Assembly (NCBI RefSeq): GCF_008000935.1
Contig: NZ_CP042831.1
Span: 2,170,001-2,234,000 of the forward strand
From: Flavobacterium alkalisoli
Lineage (GTDB): Bacteria; Bacteroidota; Bacteroidia; Flavobacteriales; Flavobacteriaceae
Length of the DNA: 64,000 bases
Direction of reading: 5' to 3'
Below are positions 55,370-62,787 of the stretch, in pieces. Every line of letters begins with the position of its first letter. Within the stretch, counting starts at the first letter, position 1. The notes below the pieces were generated by a model that made no database searches, was not told the DNA's origin, and was given only the letters and a program-made list of their open reading frames with translations. The translations under genes and the position numbers were made by a program.

Positions 55370-55925
55370 TTAACGGAATTGCCTGCGGAAGGCTATAGGA
55401 GAGAATCTCGTTTTCTTTTTAAAAAAGTGTACTAAAAGACTGCGGATGTTCAAAACCAAGGGCAAAGGCAATTTCACTTACCGATAAGCTTGTGGTGGAA
55501 AGCTTTTCCTTTGCCAGCTCAATCAGTTTTTCATGGATATGCTGCTGGGTATTGAGGCTTGTATGGATACAGAGGAAATCACTCAGATAGTTAGGGGACA
55601 GGTTCATTGCACCTGCAATATGCTGTACGGTTAACAACCCAAGCCTCAAAGCTGTATTCTCGGTATAATAGTCATTGACAAGTTTTTCAAACCTGTCGAG
55701 TACATGATGGGTGCTGCTTTTTCGGGTCAGGAACTGCCGCTCATAGTAACGGTTGGAATAATTAAGCAACAGCTCGATTTGTGAGAGAATTATTTCCTGC
55801 GTATGCCTGTCAATATGCCTGCATTCCAGGTCAATCCTGTCTAAGATGGCAATAAGGCTGCTTTCTTCCTCTGCTGAAAGGTGCAATGCCTCGTTTACGG
55901 CATAAGAAAAGAACCCTTGCCTGTG
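55370..55925 (-). pseudogene. AraC regulator, N-terminus lost and frameshifted
   Basis: Minus strand: GFFSYAVNEALHLSAEEE, then the AraC domain (HIAGAMNLSPNYLSDFL; SVSEIAFALGFEHPQSFSTLF). One extra T in the run at about 55422-55427 causes an early stop; without it the frame continues KKKTRFSPIAFRRQFR to TAA at 55370. The first 150 residues (sensor part) are missing, replaced near 55920 by a DUF932 fragment in another frame. It is a paralogue of the intact AraC at 47.3-48.2 kb. Confidence 0.85.
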
Positions 55926-56377
55926 CTGTCCTGCCGAGGTAGATGCTTTTCATCTTGTCCTCATCGGATTTAAAATTGCGTACGTTTTGGTAGTAGCCCG
56001 TCACAGCATTGTACACCCCGAAGACTGTCCCTTTGGTGGTTTCCATCTGCTGCGTATCACTTGCCATTGCATACCCAAAGGCGGCATCACAGCTATTTTT
56101 GAATACGCTTGACAGCTCGTCATCCGCACCTTTTTTCAGTAGGGAGAGGGTTTCGGTGTTGGGGCAGAGTGCCAACTGTATCAGCCTTTTGACCTGCGCA
56201 TCCTCAATGCGTACTTTAGCCCATTCGCTGAAAATGCTCTCCAACTGTACCGACAGGTTATCTGCCAAGCCTATGACCCTGTGGGCATCGGCTAACCGCT
56301 GCTTGGCATTGGCGGTATGCCTTATGCGTACCACATTAGACATGTTGCGCAGGGCTGCATTCAGGGTGCTCCGGCAT
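55918..56377 (-). pseudogene. DUF932 gene fragment
   Basis: Minus strand: CRSTLNAALRNMSNVVRIRH, QRLADAHRVIGLADNLSVQL, LIQLALCPNTETLSLLKKGA and TVFGVYNAVTGYYQN, ending YLGRTAQA at the AraC junction. It covers the second half of DUF932 and parallels the intact gene at 26.6-27.6 kb (same order of motifs). The N-terminal half and the last 25 residues are gone. GC content is higher than in its flanks, as for the intact copy. Confidence 0.85.
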
Positions 56378-56605
56378 AATAGGTAATGCTGCTCCCTTTA
56401 AAATTGGCAATGGTCACATGGCAGCTATTAAGAAATTTCCGAGTATCTAAAATCTGGCATGGCTTCAAGTCCATAGAGTCAGGCGGAGGGTTATTACCGA
56501 AATGTCGTTTTATATCTTCAAAACATAGTGCAAGATAAGAGATAGCAGCCATTATGTTTTGCGAACATGTATTACTCTTTCAACTTATAATTTGGACATA
56601 TGAGA

Positions 56606-57583
56606 TTACACCTCATTGGCAACCCGTGCAAACTTGTTACGGTATTCAATAGGCTTAAGCCCCGTTATCTTCTTAAAAATGTCCCTGAATGCTTTGGTAT
56701 CGGTATAGCCCACATCATACATCACTTCGGATACATTCTTTCGTGAGGCTTCAAAGAACTTCTTGGCTGCCTCTATCCGCACGCGCTGTATGTACTCAAT
56801 AGGAGTGTTATTGGTGGCATCCTTGAACCGCCTTTCAAAAGTCCGCCTGCTGGTACCGGCAAGGTTCGCCAGATTTTCAATAGTTATTTTGTCCTCATAA
56901 TTTTTCTCGATATAATCCTGGACCTTTTCAATATCAGTATCGCCATGGTTTCGCTGGCCCCTGAAAATGGCAAATTGGTTCTGGCTGTCCCGGCCTATAT
57001 CCAGTGCAAAATACTTTGAGATCAGTACAGCAGTATCTCTGTCTGAAAATTTCTCCACCAGGTACAATATCAGATTCCATAAGCTGCTGGCGCCGCCACT
57101 GCTGTAAATATTGCCGTGCTGGGTTATAATTGCCCCATCCTCGACTTCTATCTGCGGATATTTCTCCCTGAATTCATTTACGTGCGCCCAGTGCGTCGAG
57201 CACTTTTTTCCGTCCAGTAATCCTGTCTCTGCCAACAGAAAGGCACCAAGGCATAAACTGGCAATGCCGGCTCCTTTCCCGTGAAGGTTCCGAATGTACG
57301 GTATCGCTTCGGCATTTGCACGAACCCCTGCCTCAGTGGGGCCGTAAGCAGGCGGTATAATGAGCAGATCGGTGTGATCAACATCTTTAAGCAGCCTGTC
57401 GGTTTTTATCGTGTATTCGCCATTGTTGGCAGGTACATTTTCGTTAAGGCCTACATATTCCACCTTGAAGGGAGGTTCTTTGCCAAATACCGTAAGGAAC
57501 TCATTGGCAGTATGGAAAGAACGAAAGGCTGGTGTAATGGCTTCAATTACACCGTACTGGGGAACAAAGACTGAGATTTGCAT
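56606..57583 (-). CDS. GlxA-type regulator: DJ-1/PfpI domain plus AraC domain
   Basis: A 325-residue protein. The first 190 residues form a class I glutamine amidotransferase-like (DJ-1/PfpI) domain, with LLIIPPAYGP and the nucleophile-elbow region IASLCLGAFLLAETGLLDG (Cys in SLCLGA) plus ATTHW-like CSTHWAHV. The C-terminal part is an AraC domain (TIENLANLAGTSRRTFERRFKDATNNTPIEYIQ; VSEVMYDVGYTDTKAFRDIFKKITG). It is divergent from the SRPBCC-DoxX-VOC operon, 134 bp away, and is its likely regulator. Confidence 0.94.
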   Translation of the reverse strand: MQISVFVPQYGVIEAITPAFRSFHTANEFLTVFGKEPPFKVEYVGLNENVPANNGEYTIKTDRLLKDVDHTDLLIIPPAYGPTEAGVRANAEAIPYIRNLHGKGAGIASLCLGAFLLAETGLLDGKKCSTHWAHVNEFREKYPQIEVEDGAIITQHGNIYSSGGASSLWNLILYLVEKFSDRDTAVLISKYFALDIGRDSQNQFAIFRGQRNHGDTDIEKVQDYIEKNYEDKITIENLANLAGTSRRTFERRFKDATNNTPIEYIQRVRIEAAKKFFEASRKNVSEVMYDVGYTDTKAFRDIFKKITGLKPIEYRNKFARVANEV

Positions 57584-57717
57584 CGTAATAGTATTTGCAG
57601 TAAAGTTAAAAAATAGTTTGTCGTAATTTACCCCTAAGGTTGTCGTTTTTGCAACAGCCCGAATTTTAAAATCTGCCGCATCTTTGTCTTATCATTACAA
57701 ACAAAAAAACAAAAGTC

Positions 57718-58140
57718 ATGGCAGAACAAAAAAAGATTACGGTAGAAGCAACGATTAATGCTCCCGTAACAAAAGTATGGCACGCCTGGAATACGCCGGG
57801 TGATATTGTAAAATGGAATACGCCGGACCCAAGCTGGCATTGCCCATCCAGCGAAAATGACCTTCGTGTAAAAGGGATGTTCAAAAACAGGATGGAAGCG
57901 AAAGACGGAAGTTTCGGTTTTGATTTTGAAGGCACCTATGACAAGGTTGAACTGAACAGGGAAATAGGCTATACCATGCCCGATGGAAGAAAAGTCGCTA
58001 CTTTGTTTGCGGAGATCGGCAGCAAGACAACGGTCACAACCACATTTGACCCTGAAACACAAAATGACCCTGAATTCCAGAAACAAGGCTGGCAGGCGAT
58101 CCTGGATAATTTTGTGAGGTATGTTGAATCAAAAAATTAA
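57718..58140 (+). CDS. SRPBCC/AHSA1-domain protein
   Basis: A 140-residue START-like protein: ITVEATINAPVTKVWHAWNTPGDIVKWN at the beginning, then GTYDKVELNREIGYTMPDGRKV and TTFDPETQNDPEFQKQGWQAILDNFVRYVE. This is the AHSA1-like branch, single-domain proteins with a hydrophobic ligand cavity. First gene of a three-gene operon (5 bp before DoxX); it may bind or detoxify a small hydrophobic compound. Confidence 0.92.
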   Translation: MAEQKKITVEATINAPVTKVWHAWNTPGDIVKWNTPDPSWHCPSSENDLRVKGMFKNRMEAKDGSFGFDFEGTYDKVELNREIGYTMPDGRKVATLFAEIGSKTTVTTTFDPETQNDPEFQKQGWQAILDNFVRYVESKN

Positions 58141-58145
58141 TAATC

Positions 58146-58559
58146 ATGAAAAAGTATCAGATAATCTTCTGGGTGGCCACGGTCATCCTTATCCTTTGGG
58201 AAGGTGTGATGCCGCTCAGCACCGTCTTCTTTGCACCTGAATATGTAAACGCAGGTACAAAACCCCTGGGATATCCCGATTACTTTGCTTATACGCTAAT
58301 CATTTGCAAAGTATTAGGCGTAATAGCGATCTCGTTTCCTAAAATTCCTGGTAAGCTAAGAGAGTGGGCCTATGCAGGTCTGACGTTTAACCTGATTTTT
58401 GCGTTCATCAGCCATGCGGCCGTAGATAAGAATATAGGGTTTATGCTGATGCCGCTCGTGGTTCTGCTTATTCTTGCCGTTTCATATTATTACGGCAATA
58501 AGATACGAAAACAACAACCGGATAACGATACACAACTGAAAGGAGTCTTTGGGAATTAA
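58146..58559 (+). CDS. DoxX-like membrane protein
   Basis: A 137-residue protein with four helices: IIFWVATVILILWEGVMPL, YFAYTLIICKVLGVIAISF, WAYAGLTFNLIFAFISHAAV and FMLMPLVVLLILAVSYYYG. The LGYPDYFAYTLIICKVLG segment is typical of DoxX-like proteins, which sit in the inner membrane and are tied to redox stress. It starts 5 bp after the SRPBCC gene. Confidence 0.88.
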   Translation: MKKYQIIFWVATVILILWEGVMPLSTVFFAPEYVNAGTKPLGYPDYFAYTLIICKVLGVIAISFPKIPGKLREWAYAGLTFNLIFAFISHAAVDKNIGFMLMPLVVLLILAVSYYYGNKIRKQQPDNDTQLKGVFGN

Positions 58560-58581
58560 GAGGCTATGGCCTTATAATATT

Positions 58582-58986
58582 ATGCTGTTTGAACATGACA
58601 ATATAGTAAAAAGCGGGATTTTCATAACGTTTTCCGGCAATTGCAAAGAGGCACTTATGCTTTACCAGACATGTTTCGGGGGTGTACTGCATCTTGAGAC
58701 TTTTGACCAGGAGCTGCATGGTTATTCCGAAAAACCAGTGATCAGAGGCTCATTGGTTTCAGACAGCATCATTATTCACGGCTCGGATCTGGTGCATGAA
58801 GAAGGAAGAAAGATCGGGAATTATCTCTCGGTCTTTTTGCCATGTAAAGATCCAGTACATCGGGATACGCTTATTGCTAAACTGAAATCAGTCGCTGCAA
58901 ATCCGGGTACCAGTGATGATGTGGATCAGCAACTCATTGAAGTAATTGATGCTTTTGATGTGAGGTGGGTACTTAGCGTTAAGTGA
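58582..58986 (+). CDS. PhnB-type VOC protein
   Basis: A 134-residue protein when started at ATG 58582 (MLFEHDN); an upstream TTG at 58549 would overlap the DoxX gene and seems unlikely. The sequence (GIFITFSGNCKEALMLYQTCFGG; DSIIIHGSDL; IGNYLSVFLPCKDP; DAFDVRWVLSVK) fits the PhnB/3-demethylubiquinone methyltransferase-like VOC group. Its function is unknown. It ends the operon. Confidence 0.85.
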   Translation: MLFEHDNIVKSGIFITFSGNCKEALMLYQTCFGGVLHLETFDQELHGYSEKPVIRGSLVSDSIIIHGSDLVHEEGRKIGNYLSVFLPCKDPVHRDTLIAKLKSVAANPGTSDDVDQQLIEVIDAFDVRWVLSVK

Positions 58987-59146
58987 AATTTATCCACCAT
59001 TTAGCCCTGCCTGAGCTTCAATATTTTTAAAGCCTGTACATCAGGAATACCTGAAAAGTATCCAGGAAACGGGACAGCTTGTATTTATCTTCCATAAATA
59101 ATTTATCCATACGAATATAGCATACCAGCAGGCCATGGTATAAGAT

Positions 59147-59521
59147 TTGTTAAGTTATTTCACTTTTTTTACATTCCTGAACGTAAGGTTAATTCTGGGA
59201 GCATCAGCTCAATGGTTATACACTAACAGGGTGGCTATTGCTCAATATATAGTGGCAATTACCGATGCGGTAGCAGATTATTTGCAAGATAATGCTTATA
59301 AATATATTACATACACTAAAACGGATGCAGCTGGAAATGTGTATATGGGTAAAGCGAGTGGAAATAGTTCTACAGTTTAACCGTGCCGACACGCTGGATA
59401 TTGTAAAGATCTTAGACAATCACCATAACTATATTGATATCAAGGATCACACACTGTAATTATATCGGGAGACAGTGATCAGATAGCTACAGTTTTAAGT
59501 TCTTGTGTCAGTAATTTTTGA
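59147..59521 (+). pseudogene. Frameshifted remnant of a C-terminal (toxin-like) domain
   Basis: The segment reads AIAQYIVAITDAVADYLQD, NAYKYITYTKTDAAGNVYMG, KASG, then in the next frame VEIVLQFNRADTLDIVKIL and NHHNYIDIKDHTL, then in a third frame IISGDSDQIATVLSS. The YTKT.AAGNVY.G pattern is one I associate with C-terminal domains of large secreted Bacteroidota proteins. Multiple frameshifts make it inactive. It lies at the left of another broken secreted-protein segment and may be part of the same lost gene. Confidence 0.45.
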
Positions 59522-59542
59522 GATGATCAGGGATTTAACAAG

Positions 59543-60172
59543 ATGGAATTTTTCATCAATATGACAACCGAGGAAGGGCAAAATATCGATGAAGGGTCTG
59601 AGTATACCCTGGCGGTCCCTGCGGAACTTACCGGGGGTGAGGACGATGAGATGACCGTATGGACCGGTGAGGAAGACTGGGATGAGGATGATAACGATGG
59701 CGGTGATGGAGACGGTGATGTGATGTGGGACGAAGACTAGGATGAGAATGGCGGCGATAAAGACGCACCAATCGATCAGGGTGAGTACATCCTTAACCTA
59801 GACAGGTTTGGCTGGGTAAACATTGACAAGCTTGCCGAGTTCCCAAGTGAAAAGACCACTATAAATGTAGATGTACCTAATGGCTTTGATGATACAAATT
59901 CCAAAGTATATATTGCCTTTGAGGGGCAGGAGAACCTGCTGATACAGCTCAATACCTACAGCAGCGTAACGGGTTATTTCGGAGAGAATTACAACCTGAT
60001 GCCTGTGGGAGAAACCTGCCATGTGATTTTTGCTGCAGGACAGGGCGGAAACTGGCTTTATGCGGTTAAAACCGTAACAATCACTCCTTTTGGGGTGACA
60101 ACTATCATCTCCGGTGATATCATAACGGCCACCCAAACCGATGTAATAAATATGCTTAACAGCCTGCCTTAA
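59543..60172 (+). pseudogene. Broken secreted-protein domain with acidic D/E-rich insert
   Basis: The frame starts MEFFINMTTEEGQNIDEGSE and AVPAELTGGEDDE, passes through an acidic repeat (about 59660-59740, rich in D, E and G), hits TAG at 59738-59740, and then continues in frame with GEYILNLDRFGWVNIDKLAE, TTINVDVPNGFDDTNSKVYI, NYNLMPVGETCHVIF and WLYAVKTVTITPFG to TAA at 60172. The long clean run after the stop shows it was one gene. I recognise the RFGWVNID.... VPNGFD pattern from hypothetical secreted proteins of Bacteroidota. The N-terminal signal is missing. Confidence 0.65.
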
Positions 60173-60190
60173 TCTTTTTTTAGCAGTCAA

Positions 60191-60223
60191 AAAGAAGGCG
60201 CTCTCGTATGAGGCGCCTTCTTT
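60191..60223. terminator. Strong bidirectional terminator
   Basis: AAAGAAGGCGC (60191-60201) and GCGCCTTCTTT (60213-60223) form a perfect 11-bp stem with an 11-nt loop and T-rich flanks. It follows the broken secreted-protein gene by about 20 bp, so the gene was once transcribed. Confidence 0.85.
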
Positions 60224-60343
60224 ATTTGGTGCAGGCACCAGGTATTATCACACTTATACAGGGCTTGAAAAAACTTTGGCTGATTTCGAAAATGATCGGG
60301 AATATTTAATTTTAAGGAAGATGATTTGAGGCAATGTGATCAG

Positions 60344-60643
60344 CTAATCCCTGCCTTTAGTGCTAAGTTTATGTAAAAGCGTAGAAGCTCCTTTTTCGCT
60401 ATTGGCGCCCTGTCCCGCAACGTAAACCCCCTGTTCGCCTTTGGATGACTTTATTCCGTAAACTGTGGCTTCGTCACTTGGGTCACTTTCACCTTCGTAA
60501 CGATATACATGTACAATTTCAAAATCTTCCGGGTGTTCAGTGATGTGATTTTCTTTAAGATTGAAGTCTACGGTAAACCCTTTTTCAGCAAGTTCCCTCA
60601 ATGCTTTGGAAACTGTTGCGTAATGATACATTTGTCTTTCCAT
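60344..60643 (-). CDS. Conserved hypothetical protein (often mislabelled PRPP synthetase)
   Basis: A 99-residue protein: [46 protein letters not shown] and [20 protein letters not shown]. It belongs to a small family of Bacteroidota proteins that databases call phosphoribosylpyrophosphate synthetase, although none of the PRPP-synthetase motifs are present. It is soluble, small and of unknown function. The start and ribosome site look sound. Confidence 0.7.
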   Translation of the reverse strand: MERQMYHYATVSKALRELAEKGFTVDFNLKENHITEHPEDFEIVHVYRYEGESDPSDEATVYGIKSSKGEQGVYVAGQGANSEKGASTLLHKLSTKGRD

Positions 60644-60833
60644 AATTATATGTTTAGGACCTTTTAATATTTAAAATTAAAGATTTAACTTTCTTTTGAG
60701 TACAAATAAAAGTTAAAAATAAGATTTAAATGTCCCAGGTCTGTTTTATTGAAGAGGAGACGTTAATGAATTTACAACCACAAAGTATAATTTATAATGT
60801 TCATTGGCCATTCTACCTGACAGTAATATAGCT

Positions 60834-61271
60834 CTAAAAAAATATTTTTGAATTGTTACAAAGCTGGTCTATCGTACCGGTTCGAAGATGTTCGATAACT
60901 TCTTGTATTGCGTTTTGCAATTCCAGAAAATCGGGTGGCTTATTAAAGTAGCCTAAGGCGCCAAGTTTTTTAGCCTTTATAATTTCCTCGTCATGTTGTG
61001 AGGTATAATACATAATAACAGGAATATCCTTGTAGGTATTATGTTCTTTTAATATCGACAGAACCTTCCATCCGCTCATAGGAGGCATATTTATATCTGT
61101 AAAAATTATATTTGGCCTTTCCTCACTGTGCTCTGCCAATGTAGCGATTAGGATGTGACCATCATCTAGTGTAATGCATGATACCTCACTATTGCTAATT
61201 TTATTTATTGCATCCCTAAAGAAATCCCTGTCATCAAGGTCATCATCTGTAAGTAGAATTCTATACTGCAT
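60834..61271 (-). CDS. Stand-alone response regulator (Rcp1-like)
   Basis: A 145-residue single receiver domain: RILLTDDDLDDRDFF with the acidic pocket, phosphoacceptor Asp in IIFTDINMPPMSGWKVL, and Lys in ALGYFNKPPDFLEL. No output domain, as in CheY/Rcp1-type proteins that work with a histidine kinase. It lies 11 bp downstream of a truncated kinase on the same strand, so it has lost its original partner unless another kinase serves it. Confidence 0.93.
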   Translation of the reverse strand: MQYRILLTDDDLDDRDFFRDAINKISNSEVSCITLDDGHILIATLAEHSEERPNIIFTDINMPPMSGWKVLSILKEHNTYKDIPVIMYYTSQHDEEIIKAKKLGALGYFNKPPDFLELQNAIQEVIEHLRTGTIDQLCNNSKIFF

Positions 61272-61282
61272 ACTTAGAAAAT

Positions 61283-61800
61283 TTAAGATTTATTATAAGG
61301 GAATAATATTGTAAATACGGCACCTTCACCCAGTTCACCTTTAGCGGTAATTTCACCATTGTGTCGTTCTACAATTTTTTTACACAATGCCAGGCCTAAA
61401 TCTGAACCTTCGTACAGATCCGCTGAGTTTAGACGGGTGAATGATGTAAATATTGAATCGGTATATTCAGGTTTAATACCTATACCATTATCCGCAACCC
61501 TCAACTGCATGTAGTCTATGTCCTTATAGACAATGGCTGATGCTGATATAGAGATGCGTGACGGGACACCGGCTTTTGCAAATTTTAAGGAGTTAAGTAT
61601 AAGGTTATAGAATAACTGATGTATCAGCATCGGACTGGCTTCAATATAAGGAAGATCCGAATAGGTAATTACGGCTTGTTTAGTTTCAATAACTACTTCA
61701 AGGTCAGTTTCAATCTGCCGGATAACCTCATTAAGATCGACTTTTTGTGGAGTTTCTGAATCGCTGTCGACTTTTGAATAGTCATATATGCAGTAAGAGA
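61283..61800 (-). pseudogene. Histidine kinase C-terminal fragment
   Basis: From about 61800 the minus strand reads CIYDYSKVDSDS, KVDLNEVIRQIETDLEVVIE, MLIHQLFYNLILNSLKFAKA, RVADNGIGIKPEYTDSIFTS, GLALCKKIVERHNGEI and ends PYNKS. This is the end of the HisKA linker plus a full HATPase domain. The His-containing segment and all sensor domains are missing; upstream is the stop of an unrelated small ORF. The G1 and G2 ATP motifs are present, but without the His it cannot autophosphorylate. Confidence 0.85.
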
Positions 61801-61929
61801 CTAATCCAGGTTAATGATACCGAGGATCCATAATCCCAAACCGGTGAGGATGGCAATAAACATAAAGCCGAAAAGCTGACCTTTAATCCAGTTTTTAATA
61901 CTCCATGTCTTTCTGTTATAGATCCTCAT
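61801..61929 (-). CDS. 42-residue membrane microprotein
   Basis: ATG at 61929 opens MRIYNRKTWSIKNWIKGQLF, continuing GFMFIAILTGLGLWILGIIN and ending LD at TAG 61801. A basic N-terminus followed by one hydrophobic helix is a classic small membrane protein. The stop codon abuts the truncated kinase fragment. It is shorter than usual ORF limits. Whether it is translated is not shown; the sequence looks selected rather than random. Confidence 0.45.
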   Translation of the reverse strand: MRIYNRKTWSIKNWIKGQLFGFMFIAILTGLGLWILGIINLD

Positions 61930-61940
61930 AGGCGAAAAGA

Positions 61941-62075
61941 TTTTTCAGTGTTTCCCGCTCTGCAAAAGCATGAGATACAATCTTTAGATCTTGACAAGAA
62001 ATATAATACATTGGTATTTTCAGGAGTTGAAAAGGATCTCATCGAATTCAAGTCATATCTTCTTAGTATGGCTTA
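61941..62075 (+). pseudogene. Coding-like tail of an unidentified gene
   Basis: On the plus strand a run reads DFSVFPALQKHEIQSLDLDK, KYNTLVFSGVEKDLIEFKSY and LLSMA, ending at TAA 62073-62075. There is no start. The pattern of NTLVFSG.EKDL is like a secretin or related short domain, but that is uncertain. Probably the 3' end of a gene cut by rearrangement. Confidence 0.35.
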
Positions 62076-62117
62076 AGGCTTACCCTGCCAGCCTCAGATA
62101 AAGTTTTAATATCGAAA

Positions 62118-62738
62118 CTATAAATACGTAACCTGCCTGAATGTCAGATTAATCCTCGGCAACATCTCCTTCGCCGATTTCGGTATATGATGCTCCCAAT
62201 AGGTATTGGTAGTTCCTGACATCAAAAGCAAAGTCCCATGATGCAGCGGTATCTCAACCTGTGGAATGGATTTATCGGTCTTATGCCTAAACTTGAAAGG
62301 CCTTGTCTGCCCGAAGGTCACCGAGGCAATATTGGGATTGCTGCCGATGCGGTGTTCTTTATCCGAATGCCAGGCCACACTGTCACTGCCGTTACGGTAG
62401 AGGTTCAGCAGAACGGCGTTAAAGGACAGCCCGGTTTCCTTCTCCACCTTTTTTCGAAGTTTAAGAAGCTCCGGAGTCCAGGGCAGGGCTCCTTCACCAG
62501 CCTCTTCGGGTTCACCGTACCAGGCAATCATCCTCGGTGCGGTGACTATCTTATCGTACATCGGTATCTGATATTCCCTCCAGGGAATATTGTGCAGCAA
62601 TGTCTCATAGTAACTATCCGCTTCCGCTTTCGGAACAAAACCATCATACTGCATCAGTTCCATATCCGGCAGGTCGTAATAGCGTTTTGGAGAGTTACCA
62701 ACAGTAAACAGTTCCGTATCGTCAAATAGTGTTATCAT
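62118..62738 (-). CDS. AlkB-type DNA/RNA dealkylation dioxygenase
   Basis: A 206-residue Fe(II)/2-oxoglutarate oxygenase when started at ATG 62738 (MITLFDDTELF), the start supported by the homologous remnant at 51.2 kb; an upstream start at 62843 would overlap the nuclease gene. The iron ligands are His and Asp in AWHSDKEH and His in WEHHIPK; the 2OG-binding arginines lie in PRINLTFR. AlkB reverses methyl and etheno lesions in DNA and RNA. It is 49 bp downstream of the DnaQ/GIY-YIG nuclease in one operon. Confidence 0.93.
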   Translation of the reverse strand: MITLFDDTELFTVGNSPKRYYDLPDMELMQYDGFVPKAEADSYYETLLHNIPWREYQIPMYDKIVTAPRMIAWYGEPEEAGEGALPWTPELLKLRKKVEKETGLSFNAVLLNLYRNGSDSVAWHSDKEHRIGSNPNIASVTFGQTRPFKFRHKTDKSIPQVEIPLHHGTLLLMSGTTNTYWEHHIPKSAKEMLPRINLTFRQVTYL

Positions 62739-62787
62739 AATTTCATCCTTTCTGCTTTCGCAATTATTCTTGCTTTTCTTTCCACAC

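Noticed and set aside
57281..58086. Long ORFs opposite the GlxA regulator and SRPBCC genes
   Set aside because: Antisense shadows of strongly supported genes.
62238..62729. Plus-strand ORF of 163 codons
   Set aside because: Antisense to AlkB, whose catalytic motifs are clear on the minus strand.
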